This document shows, piece by piece, positions 9,361 through 17,286 of a stretch of DNA of 64,000 nt. The notes under the pieces are model-generated. The model searched no databases. It was given only the letters and a program-made list of their open reading frames with translations, and had not been told where the DNA came from. Both the position numbers and the translations under genes were made by a program. The DNA is from Leptospira selangorensis (GTDB lineage: Bacteria > Spirochaetota > Leptospiria > Leptospirales > Leptospiraceae), in NCBI RefSeq assembly GCF_004769405.1, contig NZ_RQES01000001.1:62001-126000 (forward strand), in the 5' to 3' direction. Position 1 is the first letter of the stretch. The number at the start of each line of letters is the position of its first letter.

Positions 9361-10770
9361 TTAACCCAAACCCAGGTTTTTTAATTTATACTGCAATGAG
9401 CCTCTGGAAATTCCCAAGGCCTTTGCCATTCGTATTTGGTTGCCGCCGAACAATTTATCTGCCAAAAGAATTTTTTGGCGCTCCACGGCTTCCACAGCTT
9501 TTCGCAAATCCAGGTCCTCCGGATCCGGAAGAGAAATCCCTTTTGAACCTTCTTTTTTAAGGTCCGAATTTCGGATCTCTCCCGAGCCGGAATTTAAAAC
9601 TGCCTCTTCAATCGCATTCCGAAGATCTTCCAGATTTTGGCAGGAACTACTCTCCACCAAAGACTCGATCGCATCCTCAGAAAGCGCCAAATCAGGGCGG
9701 CCATGTAATTCACAGACCTCTTGGAAAATCGGCCGGACCGCCGCAATTTTATCCGATTTTACCCAGTCTTTCCAAGCAGGTAATTCTAACTTATTTTCGG
9801 CCAAAAGAGAACGAAAATATAAAAACTCTTCTATTGATTTTTTGCCTGAGTTTTCTAAAAAAATAAGACGGGATTTTCCGGACTTTCTCTGAGAATATTC
9901 GAACAAGATCCTTTGTTGGGCTAAAGAATAATTCTCTGAATTTTCTAAAATTAGAGTTCCAGACTCGGCCATTTTTTCCCAATCGATTAAGGCCTTTTCT
10001 AATTTGGATGCCTGCTCCGGAAGGATCGAAACCGTTAAAATTGGCCTGCCAGGAAACTCCCTTTTTTGGATCCATTTTGCTAAGGTTTTTTTTCCGGAAG
10101 AAGCAGGACCCGAAATACAGATGCTCTTAGATTCTTTGAATTTTTCTAGTTGGGAATTTTTCCCATTCCCCAATCTGAAAATCAGCTCCCCCAACGGATC
10201 GGGACTCACGTCCTCTGAAAGTTTATAAACGGTAGAAGGTTCCGATTCTTTTTTCAAAAGTCGGGCCACCTTTTGGGAGAGTAAATGTAAGAGTAAAATT
10301 TGTCTTTCTTCCGCTCGGTTTGGAAGTTCTATCAGGAAAAATCCGAACATTCTTCCATCCAATAAAACCGGAGATAATAAACATCCCAGGGATTCATCTC
10401 GAAACAGTTCCACTTCTTCTGATCTAGGTAAGAAGAAGGGAGATTTGCTTCCTTCTAAACGGCTCCGGATTTGAGACCCCTTGGTTAGGAAAGGATAGAA
10501 GAATCCATCTTCCCCATATCCCCAAGAACCCGCTTCTTCCAAGGAGGAAGGATCCGATTCTGAGACCAAGGTAGCGAGCCCGGCCAAACCATCGATTAAT
10601 CTTAAACATTCCGGAAATGCGAGAGGTAATAATATCCTAAGTTCTTTAGGATTTGGATTCCCCCATATAAATTCTTCCGGAGCGGATAGCATAGAAGGGA
10701 AAATGTTTAAAATTAAGCATGGTGTCAACCATGTACCTGGACTTTCTTTCGAATGTCGGACGTCCGACAT
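9361..10770 (-). CDS. NtrC-like regulator with GAF-like, degenerate AAA+ and Fis-type HTH domains
   Basis: A predicted transcription regulator of about 469 residues. A GAF-like region covers roughly residues 30-190. A P-loop ATPase-like region follows, with the Walker A form GPASSGKKT and a Walker-B-like [18 protein letters not shown] where the usual acidic pair is changed. A typical Fis/NtrC helix-turn-helix ends the protein ([20 protein letters not shown]). The GAFTGA loop needed to contact sigma-54 is absent, so it probably does not activate sigma-54 promoters. The start is uncertain: TTG 10791, ATG 10770 or ATG 10692. The 10770 codon lies inside a perfect palindrome also found before parA, so it may regulate itself and parAB. 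Confidence 0.75.
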   Translation of the reverse strand: MSDVRHSKESPGTWLTPCLILNIFPSMLSAPEEFIWGNPNPKELRILLPLAFPECLRLIDGLAGLATLVSESDPSSLEEAGSWGYGEDGFFYPFLTKGSQIRSRLEGSKSPFFLPRSEEVELFRDESLGCLLSPVLLDGRMFGFFLIELPNRAEERQILLLHLLSQKVARLLKKESEPSTVYKLSEDVSPDPLGELIFRLGNGKNSQLEKFKESKSICISGPASSGKKTLAKWIQKREFPGRPILTVSILPEQASKLEKALIDWEKMAESGTLILENSENYSLAQQRILFEYSQRKSGKSRLIFLENSGKKSIEEFLYFRSLLAENKLELPAWKDWVKSDKIAAVRPIFQEVCELHGRPDLALSEDAIESLVESSSCQNLEDLRNAIEEAVLNSGSGEIRNSDLKKEGSKGISLPDPEDLDLRKAVEAVERQKILLADKLFGGNQIRMAKALGISRGSLQYKLKNLGLG

Positions 10771-10771
10771 T
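10752..10771. promoter_or_regulatory. Perfect 20-bp palindrome, operator-like
   Basis: AATGTCGGACGTCCGACATT reads the same on both strands. It overlaps the likely first codons of the NtrC-like gene and shares TGTCGGA-N2-TCCGACA with a second site 198 bases away before parA. Confidence 0.7.
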
Positions 10772-10873
10772 TGGGTCCGATTTTTCTGCAATTTTTAGAA
10801 AATTTAAGAATTAGTTTGAATGCTTCTCCCCTTCTCCTTACATGGAAATATAGTGTTGGCTTCGGTCCCGAAG

Positions 10874-10903
10874 TTGACTTTTTAATTTTTATTTTTGTTT
10901 AAA
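10874..10903 (+). promoter_or_regulatory. Putative parA promoter
   Basis: TTGACT, an 18-base T-rich spacer, then TTTAAA. It is preceded immediately by a CTTCGG-TC-CCGAAG inverted repeat (10860-10873). Transcription would start near 10910 and leave a leader of about 80 bases. Confidence 0.45.
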
Positions 10904-10951
10904 TTCCCCTCTTTATTCTCTCGATTTCTGAAGGTAGATATAAGGACGGGA

Positions 10952-10967
10952 TGTCGGACATCCGACA
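10952..10967. promoter_or_regulatory. Palindrome TGTCGGA-CA-TCCGACA in the parA leader
   Basis: Seven-base arms with a two-base spacer, 21 bases before the parA start codon. It has the same arms as the site at 10752. Likely roles are an operator for autoregulation or a partition site. Confidence 0.65.
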
Positions 10968-10988
10968 ATTGAGATACAAGGGAACAGA

Positions 10989-11741
10989 ATGATTGTAGTA
11001 TCTATCGCAAACCAAAAGGGAGGAGAAGGTAAAACCACTACCTCTCTGAATTTAGCTTGGGGTCTCGCCAGAAGAGGTAAAAAAACTCTGCTGATTGATA
11101 TCGATCCTCAGGCAAATTCTACAGGGATTTTCCTAAATCCGGAAGGGTTAGAAAAATCCATGCATAATATTTTCCAATCCAAAGCGAAAATTAGAGAAGT
11201 TATGCTTAAAACAGAAGTGGAGAATTTAAATATAGCTCCCTCTCGCCTGACTCTTGCGGAAGCGGAAACGATTGCCGCAATCGTGGATGCGCCATATATT
11301 CTGAGAGACGCCCTTGCGGACTTGGAAAAGGAAATGGATTTTTGTGTAATCGATTGTCCCCCTAGCCTTTCCATTTTTACCATCAATGCACTCGTTGCTT
11401 CCAACTATGTGATCATTCCTCTCCAGGCGGAAAAATTTTCCGTGGATGGAATTTTAGGACTTCAACAAACAATTACTAGTATTAAAAAAAGAATTAATCC
11501 TAGTTTGGAAATTATGGGGGCGCTGGTCACTCAACTCAAACCTCAGACACTTCTTACTAAAACGATCATCCCTGTTCTTACCAAATATTTCAGAATTTTT
11601 GATAACAGTATTTCTGATGGAGTAGCAGTGGGGGAATCTCACCTGGCAAGAAAATCGGTCTATGAGTACAATAAATCCAGCCGCCAGGCCCAGGAATATG
11701 AAGGCTTCATTGAGGAATTTTTGAATGAGCTCAAAAAGTAA
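10989..11741 (+). CDS. parA: ParA-type partition ATPase (module 1)
   Basis: A 250-residue ParA/Soj-family ATPase that would drive segregation of replicon DNA together with ParB. The deviant Walker A is NQKGGEGKTTTS near residues 8-19. The Walker A' region is LLIDIDPQANSTG and Walker B is FCVIDCPPSL. It is short, without an N-terminal DNA-binding extension, like the chromosomal Soj type. A ribosome-binding AAGGGA precedes the ATG. Its 3' end overlaps parB by 17 bases. The usual KGGVGKTT is KGGEGKTT here, as also in the second ParA of this window. It is probably controlled through the palindrome at 10952. Confidence 0.93.
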   Translation: MIVVSIANQKGGEGKTTTSLNLAWGLARRGKKTLLIDIDPQANSTGIFLNPEGLEKSMHNIFQSKAKIREVMLKTEVENLNIAPSRLTLAEAETIAAIVDAPYILRDALADLEKEMDFCVIDCPPSLSIFTINALVASNYVIIPLQAEKFSVDGILGLQQTITSIKKRINPSLEIMGALVTQLKPQTLLTKTIIPVLTKYFRIFDNSISDGVAVGESHLARKSVYEYNKSSRQAQEYEGFIEEFLNELKK

Positions 11742-12570
11742 AAGATTAGGCTCTCTTGCAGATGTTTTCCAGGCAGAAAAATTAGAAGGTACGATCCGCA
11801 AGATCCGCCTAGATAAGATCCGTCCTTCTGAAAGCCAACCCAGACAAGAGAGAAAAAAAGGTGTAGAAGAACTTGCCCAGAGTTTGGACAAGGACGGACT
11901 CCTTCAGCCTATCTTGGTTACGAAAAAACCGGATGAAGAATTTTATACGATTATTGCCGGAGAGAGAAGATACCATGCAGCTAGCCTTCTCAAATGGCCG
12001 GAAGTAGAATGTAAAATTTTAGATAAGGACGCGAAGGAAACTTTCCGCCTAGCAATTATAGAAAACTTACAAAGAGAAAATTTATCTCCTTATGAAGAGA
12101 TAGAAGCGATGACCCATCTTAAAACTTCTTTCTCTTATACTGATTTGGAACTTGGAAACCTGTTCGGGAAAAGTAGAAGTTATATGACCGAACTTTTGGG
12201 AATTTCTTCTCTTTCCAAAGAAGACCTGAAGATCTGTAAAGACGCAGGAATAGAGTCCAAAAACCTTTTAGTACAAGCTGCTTCTGCAGCCAAAAAAGGT
12301 ACCCTAAAAGATTTTCTTGAAAAATTCAATTCAGGTGAATTGAAAACCGTAAAAGACGCAAAAACTTTTAACCGAGCAGAAGAAGGCGGATTATTCTCTC
12401 CTGGACAGATCGGAACTAAAATTGGATCCGAAAAACCGGCAGTTTCGCCCTACCCTTATAAGATCGTAAAAAAAGGTACAAGCGTTATCATCTCCACCGA
12501 AAACGAAGATTTTCTTTCAGAACTTCATAAGCTCGTTAAGAAAGAAATTTCTAAAAAATTCGGGAAATAA
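11725..12570 (+). CDS. parB: ParB-type partition protein (module 1)
   Basis: A 281-residue ParB/Spo0J-family CTPase and centromere-binding protein. The N-terminal ParB/Srx fold contains GERRYHAA and the ENLQRENLSPYEE segment, both part of the CTP-binding region. A central helix-turn-helix (LGNLFGKSRSYMTELLGIS) should bind the partition site, and the C-terminal part would dimerise. The ATG has GAGGA about eight bases upstream, within the end of parA, so the two are translationally coupled. No canonical TGTTTCACGTGAAACA parS site was seen in the window, which suggests that this ParB uses another site. Confidence 0.92.
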   Translation: MSSKSKRLGSLADVFQAEKLEGTIRKIRLDKIRPSESQPRQERKKGVEELAQSLDKDGLLQPILVTKKPDEEFYTIIAGERRYHAASLLKWPEVECKILDKDAKETFRLAIIENLQRENLSPYEEIEAMTHLKTSFSYTDLELGNLFGKSRSYMTELLGISSLSKEDLKICKDAGIESKNLLVQAASAAKKGTLKDFLEKFNSGELKTVKDAKTFNRAEEGGLFSPGQIGTKIGSEKPAVSPYPYKIVKKGTSVIISTENEDFLSELHKLVKKEISKKFGK

Positions 12571-12799
12571 GATCCGGACACTTCTCTTAAGTTCAAATAA
12601 CGCTCACTGTTAAACGAAATAAAATAGTACAAACATGTACTTAGCAAAAGATTTTATGAGACTTGGGCTTAAAAAATCGGGAATGAGTTGACGGAGCTGA
12701 AAAAAGCCCCAATATGTGACATAATATTCTAAACGGAAATGTAGTACTTTCTCCCAACCCGGAAGAGAGAGGGAAGAAACATTGCCGTCGGTCTGAGAT

Positions 12800-12857
12800 A
12801 AAAAAACTCCCCTGGTTTGCCCAGGGGCCGGACCTTCCCGAAGGAATGTTGTTGGAT
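12800..12857 (-). ncRNA. Putative short antisense RNA opposite the rep leader
   Basis: On the minus strand a perfect TTGACA (12892-12887) is followed, after 17 bases, by a weak -10 (TACTTA). About 50 bases on lies an intrinsic terminator: stem CCCCTGG/CCAGGGG (12809-12827), then seven U residues (12806-12800). The RNA would be about 55-60 nt with two hairpins and would be complementary to the leader of the rep gene, as in counter-transcribed plasmid copy-control RNAs. The -10 is poor, so this is a proposal. Confidence 0.4.
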
Positions 12858-12859
12858 GA

Positions 12860-12879
12860 GACATAAGTAACCTTATGTC
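12860..12879. promoter_or_regulatory. Inverted repeat GACATAAG-TAAC-CTTATGTC
   Basis: Perfect 8-base arms with a 4-base spacer. It covers the -10 region of the proposed antisense promoter and lies in the rep leader. It could be a Rep or ParB binding site. Confidence 0.55.
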
Positions 12880-12957
12880 GGATAAATGTCAACTACCTTC
12901 GAACCTTTTTGCTTAAAATTAATTTTTTTGCCTCCGGGGCAAAAGAGGATCCAAGGT

Positions 12958-13851
12958 ATGGGCGAGCATTTTCCATATATAAAATTCCTCTCGGATATCA
13001 TTGATTCCGGGGTTTGGGCCACTTTATCCCCAGCCGCAAAGACTCTTTATCTCGTCCTGCTTAAATTTAGTGACCAGACCTTTAAGCCAGTCTGGCCTAG
13101 CAACGAAAGCTTGATCCGACTCACTGGCTTAAAAACTAAAAAGTCCATTAATGAAGGAAAGAAAGACCTAGTAAGAGCAGGCCTTCTTCAATTTGTTCCT
13201 GGGACTGGGCATAAGAATTCCACTTACTATTTTTGTTTCAACTACCCCGGTTCCAGAATTCCACCCCAGGGGGTTATTTTTGGAAACCCCGGAGGGGGAT
13301 TGGGATCGGCCCCAGGGGTGTCGGCAGATAGCCTGGAGGGGGGTCAAACTGGAAACCCAAACAATATAAATATAACCATCCATAATACCCAGAACCAAAA
13401 ACCTAGTTTAGAAAAGAAAGAGTTGAGTTTAGATTCTTTAAGAGAACGTTACGGAGACGGTATCTTGTCCGAGGCAATGGAAATTGCGAAGGCACAAGGA
13501 CTAGGAGATAATTTACATTATATTCGAGGAATTTGCAAAAATCTGTCCGGAAATAAACGGCCGAATTTTGAGCATGCCTCCCCCATCCAGTCACAGGGCT
13601 CGGGACATTCTTCAGGAAAAGAAGCTTCTTGGATTGGATTTCTAGAATGGTGTAAGGGGAATCTTTCTAGAAGCAGCGTAGAAGTATTGGAAAAACTTCA
13701 GGTAGAACCGGACGGTAAGACTCTTTTGGTAAAAGATCCACTTCCTGAGACACTTAGGATGATCATTACAAAGTACTTCACAGACAAAATCCACCCCTCG
13801 ATACTGGTTATATTTTCTGCAAAAGCCGAAGAAAACCGGGTACATGTTTAA
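12958..13851 (+). CDS. Rep-like protein: winged-helix N-terminus, DnaA-domain-I-like C-terminus
   Basis: About 297 residues. The N-terminal 95 residues look like the helix-turn-helix of phage/plasmid replication proteins (TLYLVLLKFSDQ, then WPSNESLIRLTGLKTKKSINEGKKDLVRAG). A glycine/proline-rich linker follows. The last 75 residues (WIGFLEWCKGNLSRSSVEVL through LRMIITKYFTDKI) recall domain I of DnaA by pattern, with the W-x-x-x-L, D-x-K-T-L and l-x-x-i-x-x-k-Y positions. I chose the ATG at 12958 because AGAGG lies nine bases upstream; the earlier ATG at 12886 has no such site and sits in the control region. Adjacent parAB supports a replication-initiation role, which remains inference. Confidence 0.65.
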   Translation: MGEHFPYIKFLSDIIDSGVWATLSPAAKTLYLVLLKFSDQTFKPVWPSNESLIRLTGLKTKKSINEGKKDLVRAGLLQFVPGTGHKNSTYYFCFNYPGSRIPPQGVIFGNPGGGLGSAPGVSADSLEGGQTGNPNNINITIHNTQNQKPSLEKKELSLDSLRERYGDGILSEAMEIAKAQGLGDNLHYIRGICKNLSGNKRPNFEHASPIQSQGSGHSSGKEASWIGFLEWCKGNLSRSSVEVLEKLQVEPDGKTLLVKDPLPETLRMIITKYFTDKIHPSILVIFSAKAEENRVHV

Positions 13852-13872
13852 AAGGACCACGTTAAAGCTCTT

Positions 13873-16380
13873 ATGAATGAAGAATCCATCCGGATCAGCC
13901 ATCCTCGACAAGTTAAAGTAAACGAAATTAAGACCAAAGGTACGTTCGAATTTAAGGAAGGAGGACTTCGTTCTTATTCTGAGCAGTTGGACCATCCTGG
14001 AGTTGGAGTTTTAACCTTAGTTTTAAATCCAGGTTCTAGTTTTAATCAGATCAAATTACATCAGTCGGAACAATCCGCCACATTCTTCCCTGACTCTTTT
14101 AAATTCGAAATTTCTTTGGATGGAAAAGTTTGGGAACCTATCCTACAGGAAACCGGTTTCAGAAGATTGAATAAAAAAGTGGGACAATGGAACTTCTCCT
14201 TGGTCCGCGCTAACTTCCTGAAATTGGTCAGTAAGGTTTCTGAAAAAGAAGGAGCCAAATTCAAAGTTTCTATCGGTGCTTTGGAAGTTGGGATTTCAGG
14301 AGTCACTAAATTAGAAGTGAGTTCTGAAAAAGACAGATTTTGGGTAAAAGAAAATTTAATCGATGAAAGACCGGATTATGGCTGGTCTTCCGTAGAATCA
14401 AATCAACCTAAGGAAGAATTTTTCCTAATGGATCTTGGCTCAATCAGTAGAGTGAATGAGTTGAGAGTTCTTACGCCGAAGGATGGTCACTTACCTTTTC
14501 CGGAAACTTTTACCGTATATTATAGCGAAGACGATCTCACTTGGAACCAGCTTCTGGAAGAGAACCAATTCTTATCTGAGTTGGGAACATGGTATCAGTG
14601 GAGATTTTTACCTACGAATATTCGCTTTTTGAAATTCGTTTCTCGCCCTCGTAAAATCCAGAACAAAGAAAAATATTCTACAAGCATCGTAGAAGTGGAA
14701 TTATATGCGGCTCCATACTTGAGCGAGCTAACTCATAAGCCCACTGCAGAACCTTTACCTTATGCAACTGTTCTTAGATCCGGACTTGTGAGACTTGCAA
14801 TTGACGGAGAAACTTCTGAAGGTGCCGCAGTTCAGGCAAATGACAGAAGGTTAAGAGATGGTTCTACCGAGTATAAAGGTATCGTAGAACTTGCTTCCGA
14901 TGGAGAAGATAAAGAAGGTGTTGTTGTCCAAGGTAACGACAGAAGATTAAAACATTCTACTGAGGCCGCTTATGGTCTTGTGCGTTTAGCTGGGAACGGC
15001 GAAAATCGGGCAGATAGAGTTGTTCAGGGAAATGATGATCGTTTAAAACCTTCTTCTACCCAAAGTTTTGGTATCGTAGAACTTGCTGAGAATGGTGAGA
15101 CTAAAGAAGGGACTGTTGTTCAGGGAAATGACGATCGTTTAAAACATGCGACGAACCAAAAATTCGGTTTGGTCCAATTGGCCCCTCCTGGTGATGCAAG
15201 TCCTGGGAAAGTGGTCACTTCCGATGATCCGAGGCTAAGACATGCTACTACGGAAAGTACGGGTATTTTGAGATTTGCTTCCAATGGAGAAGAGTCTGCG
15301 GATGCAGCAGTTCAGGGGAACGATAAGAGATTAAAAATTTCCACTCCTCAATCATACGGGATCGTGAAATTAGCTCGTTCCGGCGAAGCAAAAGAAGGTG
15401 CAGTTGTCCAAGGAGACGACGAAAGATTGCGTAACGCTAGTACTGAATATCCTGGTATCGTAACAGTTGCACCTAAGGGAAAATCTATCCAAGGTCATGT
15501 GGTTTCTTCTGATGATCCTAGATTGTCGGATGCAAGACAGCCACTTCCCCATACTCATGATTACGCTCCTAAAGAGCATGATTTCAGTTCTCATACCGGA
15601 TATTTGAGATTAAAAGGTTCCGTAGAAGCTCCTTATGCAAATATCTCCCCTCCTCCTGAAAATGCGGGACTTGCATATGCAAGAAATGAGAGCGAAAAAG
15701 GTGCAGGCATTGTAGGTTCCGGTAGATTCTCCGGGATCCTAGGCTTCGGAGAAAAATTCGGAGTCAGAGGTGATAGTGCTTCCGGAGAAAAAGAATCCGC
15801 AGGTATTTTAGGTCTGGCTAAAAGAGGATTTGGTGGATGGTTCCACTCTAGATCCGGCCATGCGCTGTATGCGAGTGGAAAAGGGATCCCGAGTTTGAAC
15901 GAAACAGGTTCAGGCAAAGCGATCTTGGCAGAAGGTGATTCTGATTTCCTCGGAACAGTATATCTCCAAACAGGAAAGGGTACGGATTGTATCGCTAAAT
16001 TTTTCCCTGTCCAGTCTTCCGACGTGATTGCGGAAGGAGATCTTCTTGCAATGGGAGAAGATGGTAAACTTCATAAATCCAGACAACCAAACGCTACGAA
16101 TATAGTAGGTGTTGCGGTAAAGTCTGCAGCATTGGTATTGGGGGACAAACCTCAGGCGGAAGGACAATGGTTGGTCGCTATTGCAGGAGTGGTGCTTGCG
16201 AATGTAGAAGCCCAATCTTATCCTGTACAGCCTGGCGATCTATTATGTTCTGGTCTTACCGGAGGCCATGCGGTCCGAGTCGCTCCTGAAAATTTAAAAC
16301 CAGGCGTGCTTGTGGCGAAATCTCTGGGCTTACAAAGAAACGGTAGAGGACCGATCCAAGTTCTACTCTGCTGTAGTTGA
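13873..16380 (+). CDS. Large repeat protein: two discoidin-like domains, eight phage-fibre-like repeats
   Basis: An 835-residue protein. Residues about 1-135 and 140-280 look like two F5/8 type C (discoidin, carbohydrate-binding) domains (FPDSFKFEISLDGKVWEPIL; FPETFTVYYSEDDLTWNQLL). Residues 298-557 hold eight tandem units of about 32 residues with the pattern G-I-V-x-L-A...G-E...V-V-Q-G-N-D-x-R-L, as seen in phage tail-fibre proteins. A glycine-rich part and a beta-rich C-terminal domain follow (GDLLAMGEDGKLHKS; VAIAGVVLANVEA). There is no signal peptide. It begins 21 bases after rep and has no clear ribosome-binding site, so it may be co-transcribed with rep. Adhesion or glycan binding is likely; how it would leave the cell is unknown. 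Confidence 0.8.
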   Translation: MNEESIRISHPRQVKVNEIKTKGTFEFKEGGLRSYSEQLDHPGVGVLTLVLNPGSSFNQIKLHQSEQSATFFPDSFKFEISLDGKVWEPILQETGFRRLNKKVGQWNFSLVRANFLKLVSKVSEKEGAKFKVSIGALEVGISGVTKLEVSSEKDRFWVKENLIDERPDYGWSSVESNQPKEEFFLMDLGSISRVNELRVLTPKDGHLPFPETFTVYYSEDDLTWNQLLEENQFLSELGTWYQWRFLPTNIRFLKFVSRPRKIQNKEKYSTSIVEVELYAAPYLSELTHKPTAEPLPYATVLRSGLVRLAIDGETSEGAAVQANDRRLRDGSTEYKGIVELASDGEDKEGVVVQGNDRRLKHSTEAAYGLVRLAGNGENRADRVVQGNDDRLKPSSTQSFGIVELAENGETKEGTVVQGNDDRLKHATNQKFGLVQLAPPGDASPGKVVTSDDPRLRHATTESTGILRFASNGEESADAAVQGNDKRLKISTPQSYGIVKLARSGEAKEGAVVQGDDERLRNASTEYPGIVTVAPKGKSIQGHVVSSDDPRLSDARQPLPHTHDYAPKEHDFSSHTGYLRLKGSVEAPYANISPPPENAGLAYARNESEKGAGIVGSGRFSGILGFGEKFGVRGDSASGEKESAGILGLAKRGFGGWFHSRSGHALYASGKGIPSLNETGSGKAILAEGDSDFLGTVYLQTGKGTDCIAKFFPVQSSDVIAEGDLLAMGEDGKLHKSRQPNATNIVGVAVKSAALVLGDKPQAEGQWLVAIAGVVLANVEAQSYPVQPGDLLCSGLTGGHAVRVAPENLKPGVLVAKSLGLQRNGRGPIQVLLCCS
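14764..15543 (+). repeat. Eight tandem 96-base coding repeats
   Basis: Eight diverged units of about 96 bases encode the fibre-like repeats. Each ends in a form of NDRRL/NDDRL/DDPRL. Units 5 and 8 use DDPRL, the others mostly ND-x-RL, a two-type alternation that suggests block duplication. Confidence 0.85.
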
Positions 16381-16413
16381 AAATTCTCCGTATTTTCGCG
16401 GGGAAAGGTTAGA

Positions 16414-17286
16414 ATGAAAAAGATATTAGAAATTTATAAAACGGCAAAAACGCCGGTGTACTCTTTCGAGTTTTTCCCTCCCAAAACTCCGGAAGGAGAA
16501 GTGAAATTATTCGAAGCTGTGGGCGAATTGTCCAAGGTGGATCCGGGTTATATCACTGTGACCTATGGAGCGGGAGGTTCCACTCGCGAAAAGACTATCC
16601 GTATCACTTCCGAATTGGCTAAAAAATTTTCGCTCCCAGCTGCTGCACATTTTACCTGTGTAGGCGGAAATAAGGAAGAGATTAAAGTTATATTAAAACA
16701 AATCCGAGAATCCGGGATTGAAAATTTAATGGCGCTTCGGGGAGATCCTCCTAAAGGAGAAGAGGCATTTAAAAAGGTAGAAGGCGGATTCGGCTACGCG
16801 AGTGAACTTATCTCTTTTATTAAACAAGAAGGTTTTGATTTTTGTATGGGCGCCGCTTGTTATCCCGAAAAACATCCGGAAGCTGCAAGTTTAGAATCCG
16901 ATGTGGATAATCTAAAACGTAAAGTGGATTCGGGCGCTTCTTACTTGGTTTCTCAATTATTTTTTAAAAATTCAAATTTTGAATCCTTCCTAAATCTGAT
17001 CCGCAAAAAAGGGATCAATGTGCCGGTGATCCCTGGGATCATGCCTATTACTTCTTTCACTCAGATTGAAAGATTTAAGGCAATGGCTGCCTGTGAGTTT
17101 CCCGAAAAACTAGTTTCCGATCTGGAAGAAGTGAAGGATCAGCCCCAAGAATTTTATAAAAGAAGTGTAAACTTCTCAGTAAACCAATGCCGTGAACTGC
17201 TCAAAATGGGAGCTCCTGGAATTCATCTTTATACTCTAAACCAATCTCCTGCGAGTTTGGATATAGTTAGAGAACTGAAAAATTAA
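16414..17286 (+). CDS. metF: 5,10-methylenetetrahydrofolate reductase
   Basis: An FAD-dependent cytosolic enzyme that reduces methylenetetrahydrofolate to methyltetrahydrofolate for methionine synthesis. It starts with the family signature YSFEFFPPKTPEGE (residues 16-29). It continues with VTYGAGGSTREKT and LMALRGDPPKGEE, and has a late PGIMPITSFTQIERF segment, all typical of MetF. The 290 residues are the usual bacterial length. The start is an ATG 33 bases after the repeat protein with GGGGAAAGG upstream. Its stop overlaps the convergent mqnD stop. Confidence 0.96.
   Translation: MKKILEIYKTAKTPVYSFEFFPPKTPEGEVKLFEAVGELSKVDPGYITVTYGAGGSTREKTIRITSELAKKFSLPAAAHFTCVGGNKEEIKVILKQIRESGIENLMALRGDPPKGEEAFKKVEGGFGYASELISFIKQEGFDFCMGAACYPEKHPEAASLESDVDNLKRKVDSGASYLVSQLFFKNSNFESFLNLIRKKGINVPVIPGIMPITSFTQIERFKAMAACEFPEKLVSDLEEVKDQPQEFYKRSVNFSVNQCRELLKMGAPGIHLYTLNQSPASLDIVRELKN

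Larger units (their letters stand above)
12571..12957. other. Structured non-coding region between parB and rep, origin candidate
   Basis: About 390 bases with no convincing gene. It contains GTACA-AACA-TGTAC (about 12627), a long-range GGGCTT/AAGCCC pairing (12665-12709) and a possible plus-strand promoter CTGAAA-17-CATAAT ending at 12725. It also holds a minus-strand terminator (12800-12827), a short CCTTC-CC-GAAGG stem (12833-12844) and an 8-base inverted repeat at 12860. This density of structure beside parAB and a rep-like gene is typical of a plasmid-type origin/control region. No DnaA-box cluster was seen. Confidence 0.5.

Noticed and set aside
12610..12892. Minus-strand open frames of 83-84 codons between parB and rep
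   Set aside because: They run straight through a strong terminator and inverted repeats, lack a ribosome-binding site and overlap each other in different frames; a non-coding control region is more likely.
14764..15543. Regular 96-base repeats considered as a CRISPR array
   Set aside because: The units are coding, diverged and contiguous without constant repeat/variable spacer structure.
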